Positions 21,089 to 30,983 of a stretch of 40,146 nt of DNA are shown piece by piece. Source of the stretch: Rodentolepis nana (Eukaryota > Platyhelminthes > Cestoda > Cyclophyllidea > Hymenolepididae); NCBI GenBank assembly GCA_900617975.1, contig UZAE01012471.1, forward strand, positions 1 through 40,146, given 5' to 3'. A model generated the notes under the pieces. That model did no database searches. It was given only the letters and a program-made list of their open reading frames with translations, and was not told where the DNA came from. The position numbers and the translations under genes were made by a program. Numbering within the stretch: the stretch's first letter is position 1; each line of letters begins with the position of its first letter.

Positions 21089-22503
21089 ATGGCGGATAGT
21101 AGTTATACCAAAAGATCCAGAAAAAGTGAACCTGTCAGAAATGCTGGATGTCGATTTCCTCGTTCTAGAAAGATGGGTGGGGATCAATCTACATTAAAGT
21201 AGGATGCTTATTTTTAAAAAAAGAAATTTTAGTCCCGAATCTATGAATGCTACTCCCTCCAATCGGTCTCTTAGAAAAAGAAAGCCACCGAGGATGTCAA
21301 CGCCGGCTGGGCGCGATCGCTCTGCACTTAGACGTCCTCGTCGACCAAATTTTAGAGAGAATGCTTCCATAAATATATCCGACAGTTCTATGTCAGAAAT
21401 ATCCGACGTAATTCTTATTTTTAGACCATTACTGTTTGAATATATGTAGATTGGCGATAGCTCTGAACGTTCGAGACGATACTCATACAGGGAGATTAGA
21501 AGAGCTAAAGATCGAATGGAACTGTATAAATTGAAGTCTGATCCAAAAATAAACGATAAGCTTCTGCGGGAGTGTGATGCTGATAAACGTAGGTATATTG
21601 AGAAAGTCAAAGCAAGAGATTCATCAAGAGTAAGTAGAGCGATTCGCGGGATTTTTATGTTAACTTCGAGTATCATTTTTCTGTGCGTTTATTTGTAGTC
21701 TGAGGATGATTTTGAGACTCGGTTGGATGAGTTGATTAGACGTCAGAGGGATATTGATAGGGGACGGTCCGCAGATATATACGAGCAATATATTTCGGAT
21801 ATAGCCAAAGTTGATCGCGAAACCCATCATCCGCGAACACCAAACAAGTTCCGTAAGGTTTCTCGTCGTGCTTGGGATGGTATGGTCAAGAAATGGCGTA
21901 GAACTCTTTATAATTACCAATCATTAGAGTAAGTGCGTTTTACCCTTGGGCTGCTTTGTGAACGCCTTGATTCTCTGATTTAATCTTTTAAACAGTCCTG
22001 ATGAGCCCTACAGAAGCGAACTTTCGACCATGGGAGAAGATGACGATGATGAGCTATCTGATGATGGCCTCTCTTCTCCTTGGACGGCCGTTAGGCAGCA
22101 ACCCACCGAGGAAGCAGAGGAGGATACATTGCAAGCTGAAACTAAGGGAAATCCTGTTACTTCGACAATGGGTACTGATGAAGACACTTTGGATGCGAAC
22201 GCGCCCTCGATGAACTTGAGGAAACGTCGACCGTTTTCACCTATGTATGTTATCGTTTCTTCTTTAGACTTTTTTGGTATGTAATTTTCGCACCTAATTA
22301 TTATGGTATAATAGGAATAGGCGGGGACCAGCTGCAGATGTGCTACATTCTGGTTTAACCAATGATATCAATGCAATCTCAATGTCCAAGAAATCAGATG
22401 GTAATTTTTACATTTTCACACGTCCATAACTATGGATTAATATTTAGAATCTACGTCCAAGCCGATACAACCAAGGCGCAGATCGTCTACACGAAGGAAG
22501 TAG
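21089..22503 (+). CDS. SLBP: Histone RNA hairpin-binding protein (SLBP)
   Basis: SLBP binds the 3' stem-loop of replication-dependent histone mRNAs and directs their 3'-end processing, export and translation. Exons: 21089-21198, 21233-21407, 21450-21629, 21699-21928, 21996-22244, 22315-22400, 22448-22503 (stop TAG). All borders are GT/AG with matching phase, giving 361 residues; vertebrate SLBP is about 270. The RNA-binding domain is residues 158-230 in exon 4. It has LIRRQRDIDRG, the YEQY segment, the family hallmark HPRTPNKFRKVSRRAWD (TPNK at 202-205, whose threonine is phosphorylated in known SLBPs) and the closing helix KKWRRTLYNY. The N-terminal 150 residues are basic and serine-rich. 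The C-terminal part has an acidic stretch (GEDDDDELSDD) and a basic end (RRRSSTRRK). Introns are 34, 42, 69, 67, 70 and 47 bases. A CAG acceptor directly abuts the ATG, so an upstream leader must be spliced on. AATAAA at 22661. Confidence 0.96.
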
Positions 22504-22608
22504 AGAAAGCGAACTATGTAAGTTTTATCATGGAGCCTGCCTTGCGCCTTTGCGTCTGATGTTTTCGTGGTTACCTCACTGCCTGTGTATATCTTGATGT
22601 CTTTTCTC

Positions 22609-22617
22609 TCCCCCCCC
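22609..22617 (+). repeat. Poly(C) run in the SLBP 3' region
   Basis: About nine consecutive Cs after TCTCTC, between the SLBP stop codon and its poly(A) signal. The pyrimidine stretch is strand-biased in the same sense as the CT/poly(C) block at 13.7 kb. Confidence 0.8.
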
Positions 22618-22660
22618 CCTTTAATGAATTGGATACTTTTTTACTTTACGTTTTTCCGCC

Positions 22661-22666
22661 AATAAA
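22661..22666 (+). terminator. SLBP poly(A) signal AATAAA
   Basis: AATAAA on the + strand, 158 bases after the SLBP stop codon and before the convergent RER1 signal. This is the only canonical hexamer I see in the SLBP 3' region. Confidence 0.65.
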
Positions 22667-22727
22667 GTGAAACAAACGTTTTAAATATTGCTCGATTGTA
22701 GTAATACAGGCGATTGCAAGAAAAGAA

Positions 22728-22733
22728 TTTATT
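22728..22733 (-). terminator. RER1 poly(A) signal AATAAA
   Basis: TTTATT on the + strand reads AATAAA on the - strand, 117 bases after the RER1 stop. It lies 62 bases from the SLBP signal, so the two convergent transcripts may meet or overlap slightly. Confidence 0.6.
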
Positions 22734-22849
22734 AAAGACTCCAAAATAAAGCGAGTTAGATGACAAACACTTTCTGGAAGGGTTGTTAATGCCGCATCAT
22801 TTAAACTGGAAAGACGGGAGGACTGCTATCAGGGACATACGAAAGTTAG

Positions 22850-23572
22850 CTATATAGACTGAAGACTAGACGATATTGATTTCCCTTGAGGTCGTGGTTT
22901 CCCGTAAGTGAAGGGGAGATATCGGTATCGAATCATGTGCTAAGGGGACGTAAACAGAAATGTCAAGTCTTACCTCAATTTGGCGTCTCATAGTGACAAA
23001 GAACAAAGTTAGGAAGTAGACCAGCAACACTGGCCAAAATACAGGAAGATCAAAAATGGGGAAAAATGTACAAAGTATGGAGATGGCAGTCGCAATTGAA
23101 CTGCTCTTCCTGATTTAATGAATTAGGAAAAGGACAAGAATTACCAAAACTTAAACTCTGACAAACGTCTCATGAAGGGCCTGAATTCGCCATCAGAATT
23201 AGTAGGAAGAAGAGGGTCACCTGCAAAATTTTATTTATTCTAATAAGTAATTACCATTTTCATTGGGCTGAAATTGCGGTGTCAAAAATGCGAGGAATTG
23301 ACTTAGAATAAATATAGCTAAAGCATAAGACACAACAAAAAAACCCTGATATTAGAAACACCAAATAAATTACTTGAAGAAAAGCCACACGAATAATGTA
23401 GAAAATACATAACCAAAGGAGTAGCATCCACCGTGTAATCGTGTAAGGAACGATTTTATCACAACAGGACCGAAACGTCTAATTATATTACAAAAAAAAC
23501 AAGTCTCCTTACCTTTACAAGCCTATTTGATTCCAATGCATCACTTGGCATATCGTTCATGTATCTATCCAT
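22850..23572 (-). CDS. RER1: RER1, ER/Golgi retrieval receptor
   Basis: RER1 is a four-pass membrane protein of the early Golgi that returns escaped ER proteins and unassembled subunits. I rebuilt it from exons too short to appear as long open frames: 23513-23572 (ATG), 23374-23478, 23255-23345, 23145-23220, 22974-23109, 22850-22939 (stop TAG). Phases are 0,0,1,2,0 and all borders are GT/AG. Introns are 34, 28, 34, 35 and 34 bases. The product is 185 residues; human RER1 has 196. Conserved family segments in order: [11 protein letters not shown] (27-37), [10 protein letters not shown] followed by FLAFLTPQ (59-80), [15 protein letters not shown] (97-111), [19 protein letters not shown] (133-151), [19 protein letters not shown] (152-170). 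Hydrophobic stretches are at about 38-56, 57-78, 114-130 and 132-150. The N-terminus is shorter than in vertebrates. A CCAAT box (inverted) and a TTACGTCA element lie within 25 bases of the ATG. Confidence 0.95.
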
Positions 23573-23574
23573 AG

Positions 23575-23597
23575 TGACGTAACCAGACAGCCAATGG
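23575..23597 (-). promoter_or_regulatory. CRE-like and CCAAT elements before RER1
   Basis: Reading towards RER1, an ATTGG (inverted CCAAT) at about 23591-23595 is followed by TTACGTCA (23575-23582) just before the ATG. TTACGTCA matches the core recognised by CREB/ATF/bZIP factors. Being so close to the start codon, it would lie at or after the transcription start if the first ATG is used. The assignment is tentative. Confidence 0.35.
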
Positions 23598-25643
23598 TCA
23601 AGCGTATGCAAAATTTTGTTTACAGGTCGGATTTAAACTTTTTTACCACCCATCACCTCATTTAAAAAGTCACTGTAAGAATCATTATTACTGTGCAATA
23701 TGAAGGCAGTTATGAAAAGAATTAATAGTTTCATACTGCATTTGTATAATTTTAGATGATGTTTATATCAGTTCGTAATATTATGCTCATTAAATTAATT
23801 AGTGCTGATTTATGTTTAACCTGTTCAATTTCCATTAGATTCCTATTACAAATCTTAATCGTCTTTAATTTTGCTAACCTTATTGAGTAGTAAAGACCAG
23901 CAATTATTTCGTTAAGGATAAACGCCTATATATGTAGAAACCAGCGAACTCTGAAAAAAATTAAGTTTAAATTGATATATGAGAAACTTGCTATGAGAAA
24001 AATTTATTCATCCTCTTGGATTTTATTTAATTATTTTTAAATAAATGAGTTAGATTTGGATGAAAACAAGTTAATAGGAATTGTGCAACACTATTATTTT
24101 GTACATAATTATTTATTTCATGCTTTTCAAATGAGTTCCCTATCATTTGGTTTGTGTACCTCGGCCCAGAAATAGATCATTTATCGAAATATCAAGAGTT
24201 TTTATTTTCGGAAGTTGTTAATATTTCTATTTGATAAATTTTTAATCGTATTTTCTCAACTCAACTCTAGTTAATAACATGTTAGTAAGGCACATCAATC
24301 GAAATGTGCTTCAAGAAATATTCATCAGTTTCTAGATATTACAATAAGTTCCATTTGCTATATCATCCCAGAGAAGTGGTCCAAATCTAATGTACTAGTT
24401 TGATCTCATTAAAACAGTCGTTGCCTGGCTTAATGGTGTATTATTAGTGTATTGGGGATCGGTGTGATCTAGTTTACCAAAGTGCAGAAATACTATTTGT
24501 ACAGGAAACGATTAAGGATTTAGCATTAAGCATATTTTATTTAAATTAATATTATTCTCATTATTTGCTGCTTAAATTAACTCTTACCTGACTCTTGGAA
24601 GATATTGTTATTTCCTAAGCAGAGTATTAATTTTTTTGTAAAGTCCTCCTTATTTAACAAATGCATAGTAATCTCCACTTACTCACACTCATATTGCTCA
24701 ATTCAATTCAACAGGATTTCTCAAAATAAAAATTAAATTTCCTCATATTGCGTCCGGAATATGTTCTAGTTTTGGCTATGAGACGAAGCCTTAACAAACT
24801 GGATTATTTTAAAATTTTATAATGTTTGATTTAATTATCAATCAATTATTCATACCTATTCATTTGCGTAATCTAGGCCATTCAGTATGTCAGACAATAA
24901 AGCTCTTCACTTATTGCACCGTTATAAAGAAAGTGCAATTGTAAATAACTAAATTGGCTTAAACGACTAACTGAATTTCAGATTAGATTGCACAAGTTGG
25001 TGTACAATGATGCTCTATTCAACAAATTCATGTCATTGTTTGGTCAAATAAATTTTCCTTACTGAGTATTCGATCAACCAGAGGAATTGCCAAGGTGGCC
25101 ATCAGAATAGTAGAATTTGTCTAATACACGCCTAGATATTTGCGTCACATGCCTCGATGCATTTTTTGTTTCAATTCGTGGTATTGGTAAGTAAAGTCAG
25201 ATCTTAAAGCAAAGTTTTCATTTGAAAAAAATAGCATAGAATGACTCCATTAGAATATAATGAATAAATAACTGGATATCATGCGGATGCTTTAGCTCAA
25301 ACGCTTTGGAGATAGTCTCGGAACTTTGATATTCGAAGCGTTGAGAACTTGAGTAGTGATGCAATAAGTATCCAAACTCAATCCGAATTCAAATTGACCA
25401 TGACTTCATCGATACCTAACTTTTGCTCTCTTAATAAATGCTCCCCACCCTGTATTCCATTGTTCTTCCTTTTTAATACTTTCTCGAGACGGGAAATTGT
25501 ATTCTCTTTATTTGAATCGACCAATAATAGCAATCTGTGTTATTGGTAGGAATCAAAGAGATGTATAAGACCCAATTTTCTTTATGTTATATCTCGCCTA
25601 GTTAAGGTTGCAAGAATATAAGATTATATTACATTACATGATG

Positions 25644-25710
25644 TGTGTGATAGACTTACTTCAACGGGCAGAAGTTAATTATCATAAAGCCTGACATTTT
25701 ATATAACCAT
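25644..25710 (+). repeat. Family A remnant, internally deleted
   Basis: It has TGTGTGATAGACTTACTTC (family 5' end) and, about 25 bases later, ATTATCATAAAGCCTGACAT, which resembles the family 3' end. The middle is missing. Confidence 0.5.
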
Positions 25711-25935
25711 TATATAATAAATATTTTGCTACCTAGAAGACGTTGCTCATCCAACAATTTTTTTGCCATAGCTCATTTTCTTTTAAACCCACATGCAGTT
25801 TAATCGATGCTTTTAATTTACCTCGTCAACCTGCTAGGTGATCTTTTTAAGAAATCACTATTTTATAAATTCAAACCATTTCATACAAATGAATAATGAA
25901 TAAATGTTGAGTTAATTTTGGCAATGGTTCATTGC

Positions 25936-25941
25936 TTTATT
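25936..25941 (-). terminator. Candidate AJM1 poly(A) signal
   Basis: TTTATT on the + strand reads AATAAA on the - strand, about 210 bases beyond the AJM1 stop codon. Confidence 0.5.
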
Positions 25942-26149
25942 TCCATGAGAAGTAGGGTACCAATAATTACATGTATACGATAAAAATCTCGAAAGTAATT
26001 AAAGTTAGTCGTTTCGGTAATAGGTAGGAGGTGCAAGAGATAGGATTGGGGCAGGGGGGGAGGTGAGGGGAAGAGAAAGACAGTTTCAGGGAGCATTCGC
26101 AAATATTTTGCGCAAGAAATGCCAAAAAGAAACCGATTTGCCTGAACAA

Positions 26150-29100
26150 TTACAACTCCGTTTCCCCAATTCGAGATCTGGGCATTCGGTAGACCTTCTC
26201 TTTTGAATAATTTCGTGACTGATGTGTCCCTTCAGGTAGAATTTTTCTCGAAAAATCTGACTTTTTATGAATTAGTACGTCTTTCATTGGAGCAACAATA
26301 CAAGTTATTACTTGATTAGAGTAATAATCATGAAAATCAAATTCAATAGGCTCGAAGAAGTCACCAGTTTCAACAAAAGCTGATAAACGTTTATAAATTT
26401 CGGGTTCACTGTGGCGTAGACTTATTCCACGTTCTCGCAGGGTTCGCTGAAGTTGTTTTAAGTAGGCTTCTCTTTCTTCTTTAGTCGTTCGTGGCACTTT
26501 CAGCTCTTTACCTCCGAGAATTGATCTTGTCGGTGGTACCTCCACGGGATAAAGAACTTGGGGGACTGCCATGGGAAATGGTAGTATGATACATTGCTTA
26601 TAAAGATGTACCGCTCGTCCATTTTTCATCATTTCCAAGTCATAGGCACAAACGATTACAATAAGAACATAGCTGACACTAGGTTTATAAATCCTACAAG
26701 GAGTTGCTAACTTTGAATCCAACTTATTCAACTCATCGATGGTTAGATAGATTGGAGGAGCTATGAGTCCTGAAGGACTTGGTTGATTGGTTAAAACAAC
26801 CCCAGGAGGTTGTCTGCGCACGTGTTCGGCACTTCTTGCCAGGAAGTACTCAGCATCTTGAACTGAAGCGAAGGTGATAAGAATTCCTCCGCGGCCAAGT
26901 CTAGTTGCCCCGGCTTTAGCAAGAGCTGTTAAACTTGTTTGCTGGCTAGGTGACAAGCTATGCAGAATCCTACCACAGACTAGTCGAACTCTACCAAAAG
27001 TGCATACCATGTTATGAACAACCTGAGCCTGTTCTCGACATTTTGGGGAGCAATATGTGGTAAAACAATTTGTACATGTTCGCCATGACCGTGCCTTATC
27101 GACTCTAGTTGGACCCATTCTCGGGCAGGATGGGTTATTACATCGCAAGTAAAGCATGCCATCTTTGGGATTTCTGTCCATGCCTATCCTCTTTTGGTCA
27201 AAACCGAACTCCGTGAGAATCAGTGGACCATGTGATGATGGACTACAGAGCAGTGTCAAGAACTCATTTCGATGGCTGTCTTCGTCAGGATTGAAAGCGC
27301 CAGCTGCTAGAGCAACATAATCTCCAGACCCGTGTTGCGGTTGCCTACCATTTGAGCTGCTACTTGACCACCAGCCAAATTGAGAAATAACGCTCTCCAA
27401 TGCGGATGGACGATTTTGCAGAAGATTTAGATGTCGAGAAGAGCATCGATCAAGGAGGTCGGTTAGACAAGTGAGGTCTGATATATTGTCGAGGCCATCT
27501 GTTGCCGCAGTTTCGCTCTCACCATCTGAATCTGCATTATGCCAAGTGGGACTTTGTGGATTTGAACTCAAGCCGACATGATTGCTGAATGAGGAATTCG
27601 AAGGGGAACTGCGAGGCATAGAAAGAGGTGGTGGTGCAAATTTGGTTGGACGCTGGACTTCCTCGTAGATCTCTTCATCATTAATCCAATTGTTTTTTGG
27701 TGCCTGCTTATTGTTATTAAGCGTCACTTCCATCGGCTGGTAAAATTGATTGTTCACCAAGCTATCAGAATCCGCCATTCTGATACTCTCACTGCCGTTT
27801 GCACTATTTGGCGATGCAATTCGTTCTTCCTCTGGTTTTATAGATGTTGAATGTCCATTTTGAGCAGACTTTGGTTGGGAAAATAGGGAGGAAGGGGAAG
27901 AAAGTGTTAGACTGTGATGTTGCTTGGGCGCTTGGATAATCTCTGCAGAGGCAGCAGCAATATTCATGTAAGCAGTGGGAGCAGGAGGAGGGATTTGAGG
28001 ACTGGAGGTCGGTTCATTCCAAACCATTTCTTTTCGAGTTAGGAAGTCTTCGGGAGAAAGATGAACAGCCTGCGAGGAAGAAGCAGCTGGATCAGGACGA
28101 ATCAAAGGAGTTGAGGATTTTCCACTTTCACTTTTCACCTGACTTTTCATGGAACTCTTCAGAGATGACTTAATGGGGACTAATTTAGGACCAGAGGAAG
28201 CATTTCGCTCTCGCAAAATTTGGCTGGGTCTAAGAGGTCGATGAGGATCTGGTCGAGAGGGAAAGAGTAAGGAATTGGTGGGTTTTGAGATTGTTTCTAC
28301 GGTCTTACTAGTATAATGGAGTAGTGGGCTCTGAATCGGCATTGTTGAGGGTAATGAAGAAGTTCCATTTTGAAGCACAGCTGGAGTATTAGGTTCTCGA
28401 GGTGGTGATGCGGAAGGTGAACGACGAACTGGTGAAATAGGTTTAGAAAGTTCCGCTTTGTCCAACCAATCAGGGACATGGATTCTTGTTAGCGACTCAG
28501 CAACGCGTAACTCATGGTTAGATCGGGCTCGAGCTCTCAACCGAGCAACGAGTCCAGATGTGGTTGCCTTAGGTTCGGATCTTCGATATTCCCCCGTTTT
28601 AGTAATTCCGGAGAGACTTTGAGCTCGCTTATAGGCGTCTGCTCGACTGTGATGTTTATTATCTGATTTTTGTTGGGTTGTCAAGTTAAATAAACTGTAG
28701 GTCTTATCATTAGCTGATTGTATAGGCCCTTGATCCTCAGCTCTAAAACCTCCCACCAAACGACATGTGTTCAATGTATCCACATCTGTTTCCAGTACAA
28801 TTTGCTGACTCTTCTGTTCACCAGTATCAATGTCAGTTTCAAGTAGGGAGTTCGTTGACTTTCCATTAACAGCATGAAGATTACTCGGTATTCTGTTTGA
28901 TAAATCGAATAAGGACAAAGCCATCTTTTTTTTAGTACCATCACCGTTCAAAGGATTGGTGGTAAGGTTTTCCCGAGACACTGTGGTATTAGCAAGAGCA
29001 ACATCCATATCAGTACTTCGATATCTCGAACAGGATCTACTGTACATTCTACTGTTTGTTCCATTTGATTGAGCCTCATTCATGACACCATTGGCAGGTT

Positions 29101-29532
29101 GATTCTGGAAACTACCGTCAGTATTATTCATGGTTCTGGAGACGCTTTTGCTGCGTTGTGCTGGTTTCTGCTGAAAGTCGAAGGATTCTTTCTTAGAGGA
29201 TCCGTAGGGATTGGAATTATCATCTACAACATCATAAGCATTGGAAGCTCTCGGAATGGAGAAATAGTCTCGACGTGCCCGACGATTGTTATCGTCGACA
29301 CGACGCTGCGGAAGGTCAATTCGAGGGACGAAAGGCGTAGGCTCTACAAATTCTCGGCCACTGTTGCTATTATGGCCAATGGATTGACTTATACTCAGCG
29401 AAGTGCTAGTTAGGTTATCGACACCGTTGTTATGGTATTCCGGCGCAACTGAATAAACGAAATCTTCATTGGTGGTTGGATAGATCCTGTTACTTGTAGA
29501 CTCTTGCACTTCTTTCGTGTAGTTGGCTGAAT
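26150..29532 (-). CDS. AJM1: AJM1 (apical junction component 1 homologue), large terminal exon
   Basis: AJM1/AJM-1 proteins localise to epithelial apical junctions. This single exon (acceptor TTTTAG at 29533, stop TAA at 26150-26152) encodes about 1,126 residues. The first two thirds are serine/proline-rich and probably disordered. Then come a segment with LESVISQFGWW, a domain starting GDYVALAAGAFNP, and a MYND-type zinc finger at 27002-27142 (C-x4-C, C-x2-C, YC-x3-C, H-x3-C). The AJM1 C-terminal domain follows: CTFGRVRLVCGRILH; RLGRGGILITF; IYLTIDELNKL; RERGISLRHSEPEIYKRL; FVETGDFFEP. The last two blocks align closely with human AJM1 (LRGVFLRHEFPRVYEQL), which supports orthology. The protein ends ETEL, a class I PDZ ligand pattern (T at -2, L at 0). 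The exon begins in phase 1, matching the donor at 37841, so an 8.3-kb intron lies upstream. Confidence 0.88.
27002..27142 (-). other. MYND-type zinc finger region of AJM1
   Basis: Cysteine/histidine spacing is C-x4-C-x16-C-x2-C-x4-C-x3-C-x7-H-x3-C, read from CNNPSC to HNMVC. The last six ligands fit the MYND pattern, and the preceding WRTCTNCFTTYC is close to the equivalent stretch of human AJM1. The first pair is spaced by four residues rather than two. The human protein shares that feature. Confidence 0.8.
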
Positions 29533-30756
29533 CTAAAATACAGCGTACAAATATTTGATTAAAAGAGTGAAAATCACAATTCCAATTTTATTAGTTCCAC
29601 TAAGTTCTATTGCTTTGGCTCAAAATAATGATTATCCTTGACATACAAAATTATTTCCATTAAGAATCTCGACTCCATTGACGTTAAAAACTGAAAATAG
29701 AGTAAGCATTTTTGTCTGAATCTGACCTGCGCAAACAGATTGCGTGAAAAACGTAGATAACCTCGACAGCACCAACACCTGCGAACGTGAACTTTCGATT
29801 TTTTTTGCGCTCAATGTGTCTCGAAATGCGACTAAAGCAATTGCCATCTGCTGGAATATTTTTCTCAAGCAAACTCAAGAGAGATGCATGTTGCTTTGAC
29901 TCCAAATATGGCAATCGATGGAGAAATCTTAATAGTGAGAAGGGTGAGGGGAAAGACGGTATTCAAGAGGTAATAAAACTCCTCATTTCAAAACAGTTGA
30001 AAGTCGCTGAAAGGGCAATAGGGTCATGGAGAAAGTAGTTACAATAAAGTTAAGAAAAGTCAAAACGAATGCGTATATTTAGGAATTTATTGTCAGTGAA
30101 TATTTTTAAAAATAAGACTTTTAGGTGGCTCTAAACATTCACACTTTATGTGCGGAATTAAGTATCACTTCATATCTTTTCATTAATAATGTTTTGAATG
30201 AGGCCATTTGAAGAAGTTAACCAAAGATTGATTACACAAATTTCATTCCTCGTGCAGTTGATCGCGAATATTGAATTTTCACATTCATACCTTCTGGCCA
30301 ATTAGATAGCTAATTTTTCCATCTAATGACTTAAAAGAAGTACAATCACTCGCAACGATAGTCACTAAAGTTGAAAACAATGCATTAGGGGAATTCCGTT
30401 AGCATTGGTAAATCGTTATCTTGGTTGGGGTTACGATTGATTTTTTGGAGAAAATTGTGTTCGATTTAGTTGATGCCAAGCCTTTCGTTTTTTTCAAATA
30501 GTCTGATAATTCTGATTTAAATTCAGTGGAAATTTACTACTTGGTGGGTTGTTCAGGCAGGAAAGCACTTGAAGGAACCACATTATGACACGACCTCAGA
30601 TGGAATCTGATCGCATTACTGACCGGTGCACATGGGGAATTAAAAGCAACCTTCCCTCCATGAAAAGGGGGTTTATTTTGCTGATCAATCAAGTGTTAAG
30701 AGGTCAGTAATAAATGCGAAAGACCGCACACCATGATGGTTCGAATCAAGTCAACT

Positions 30757-30983
30757 AGCAAATAACCGTAGAGTGGATGGTTGACGACCGACTCCAAATT
30801 CTATGAATATCTAATATAAGTATTGATAATTCAAGTCATTCCCTCAGTCCAAGGGCTTTTAAGGGCCACTGAGATAAACTTATTTAGGCAGCAGTCTATA
30901 AGTGGTTCCATTACGTTCGACAATTGCAAGTTATCGACTTGATTGAATTCCCTCGTTCACATCTGGATATGTATCACCACCTG
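30757..30983 (+). repeat. Family B interspersed repeat, copy 2
   Basis: About 227 bp, closely matching 17929-18153 throughout and starting and ending at the same bases. It includes the segment with complementary ends CTCAGT ... ACTGAG (30843-30873). It is antisense to AJM1 within its intron. A lone GGTTCGAATC just upstream (30739-30748) resembles a pol III B box but is not shared with copy 1. Confidence 0.85.

Larger units (their letters stand above)
23573..26149. other. AT-rich intergenic region upstream of RER1 and downstream of AJM1
   Basis: No gene is recognised. The right end is the AJM1 3' untranslated region. A short, heavily deleted family A remnant occurs near 25644-25710. The rest is strongly AT-rich with short chance open frames only. 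Confidence 0.55.

Noticed and set aside
21204..21676. 160-codon open frame on the - strand opposite SLBP exons 2-3
   Set aside because: It is the mirror of serine/arginine-rich coding exons of SLBP, whose splice sites, phases and homology clearly favour the + strand.
22000..22030. CCTGATGAG...GAAGCGAAC resembling a hammerhead ribozyme core
   Set aside because: It lacks the CGAAA core and proper stems, and it lies in an SLBP coding exon that is in frame with its neighbours.
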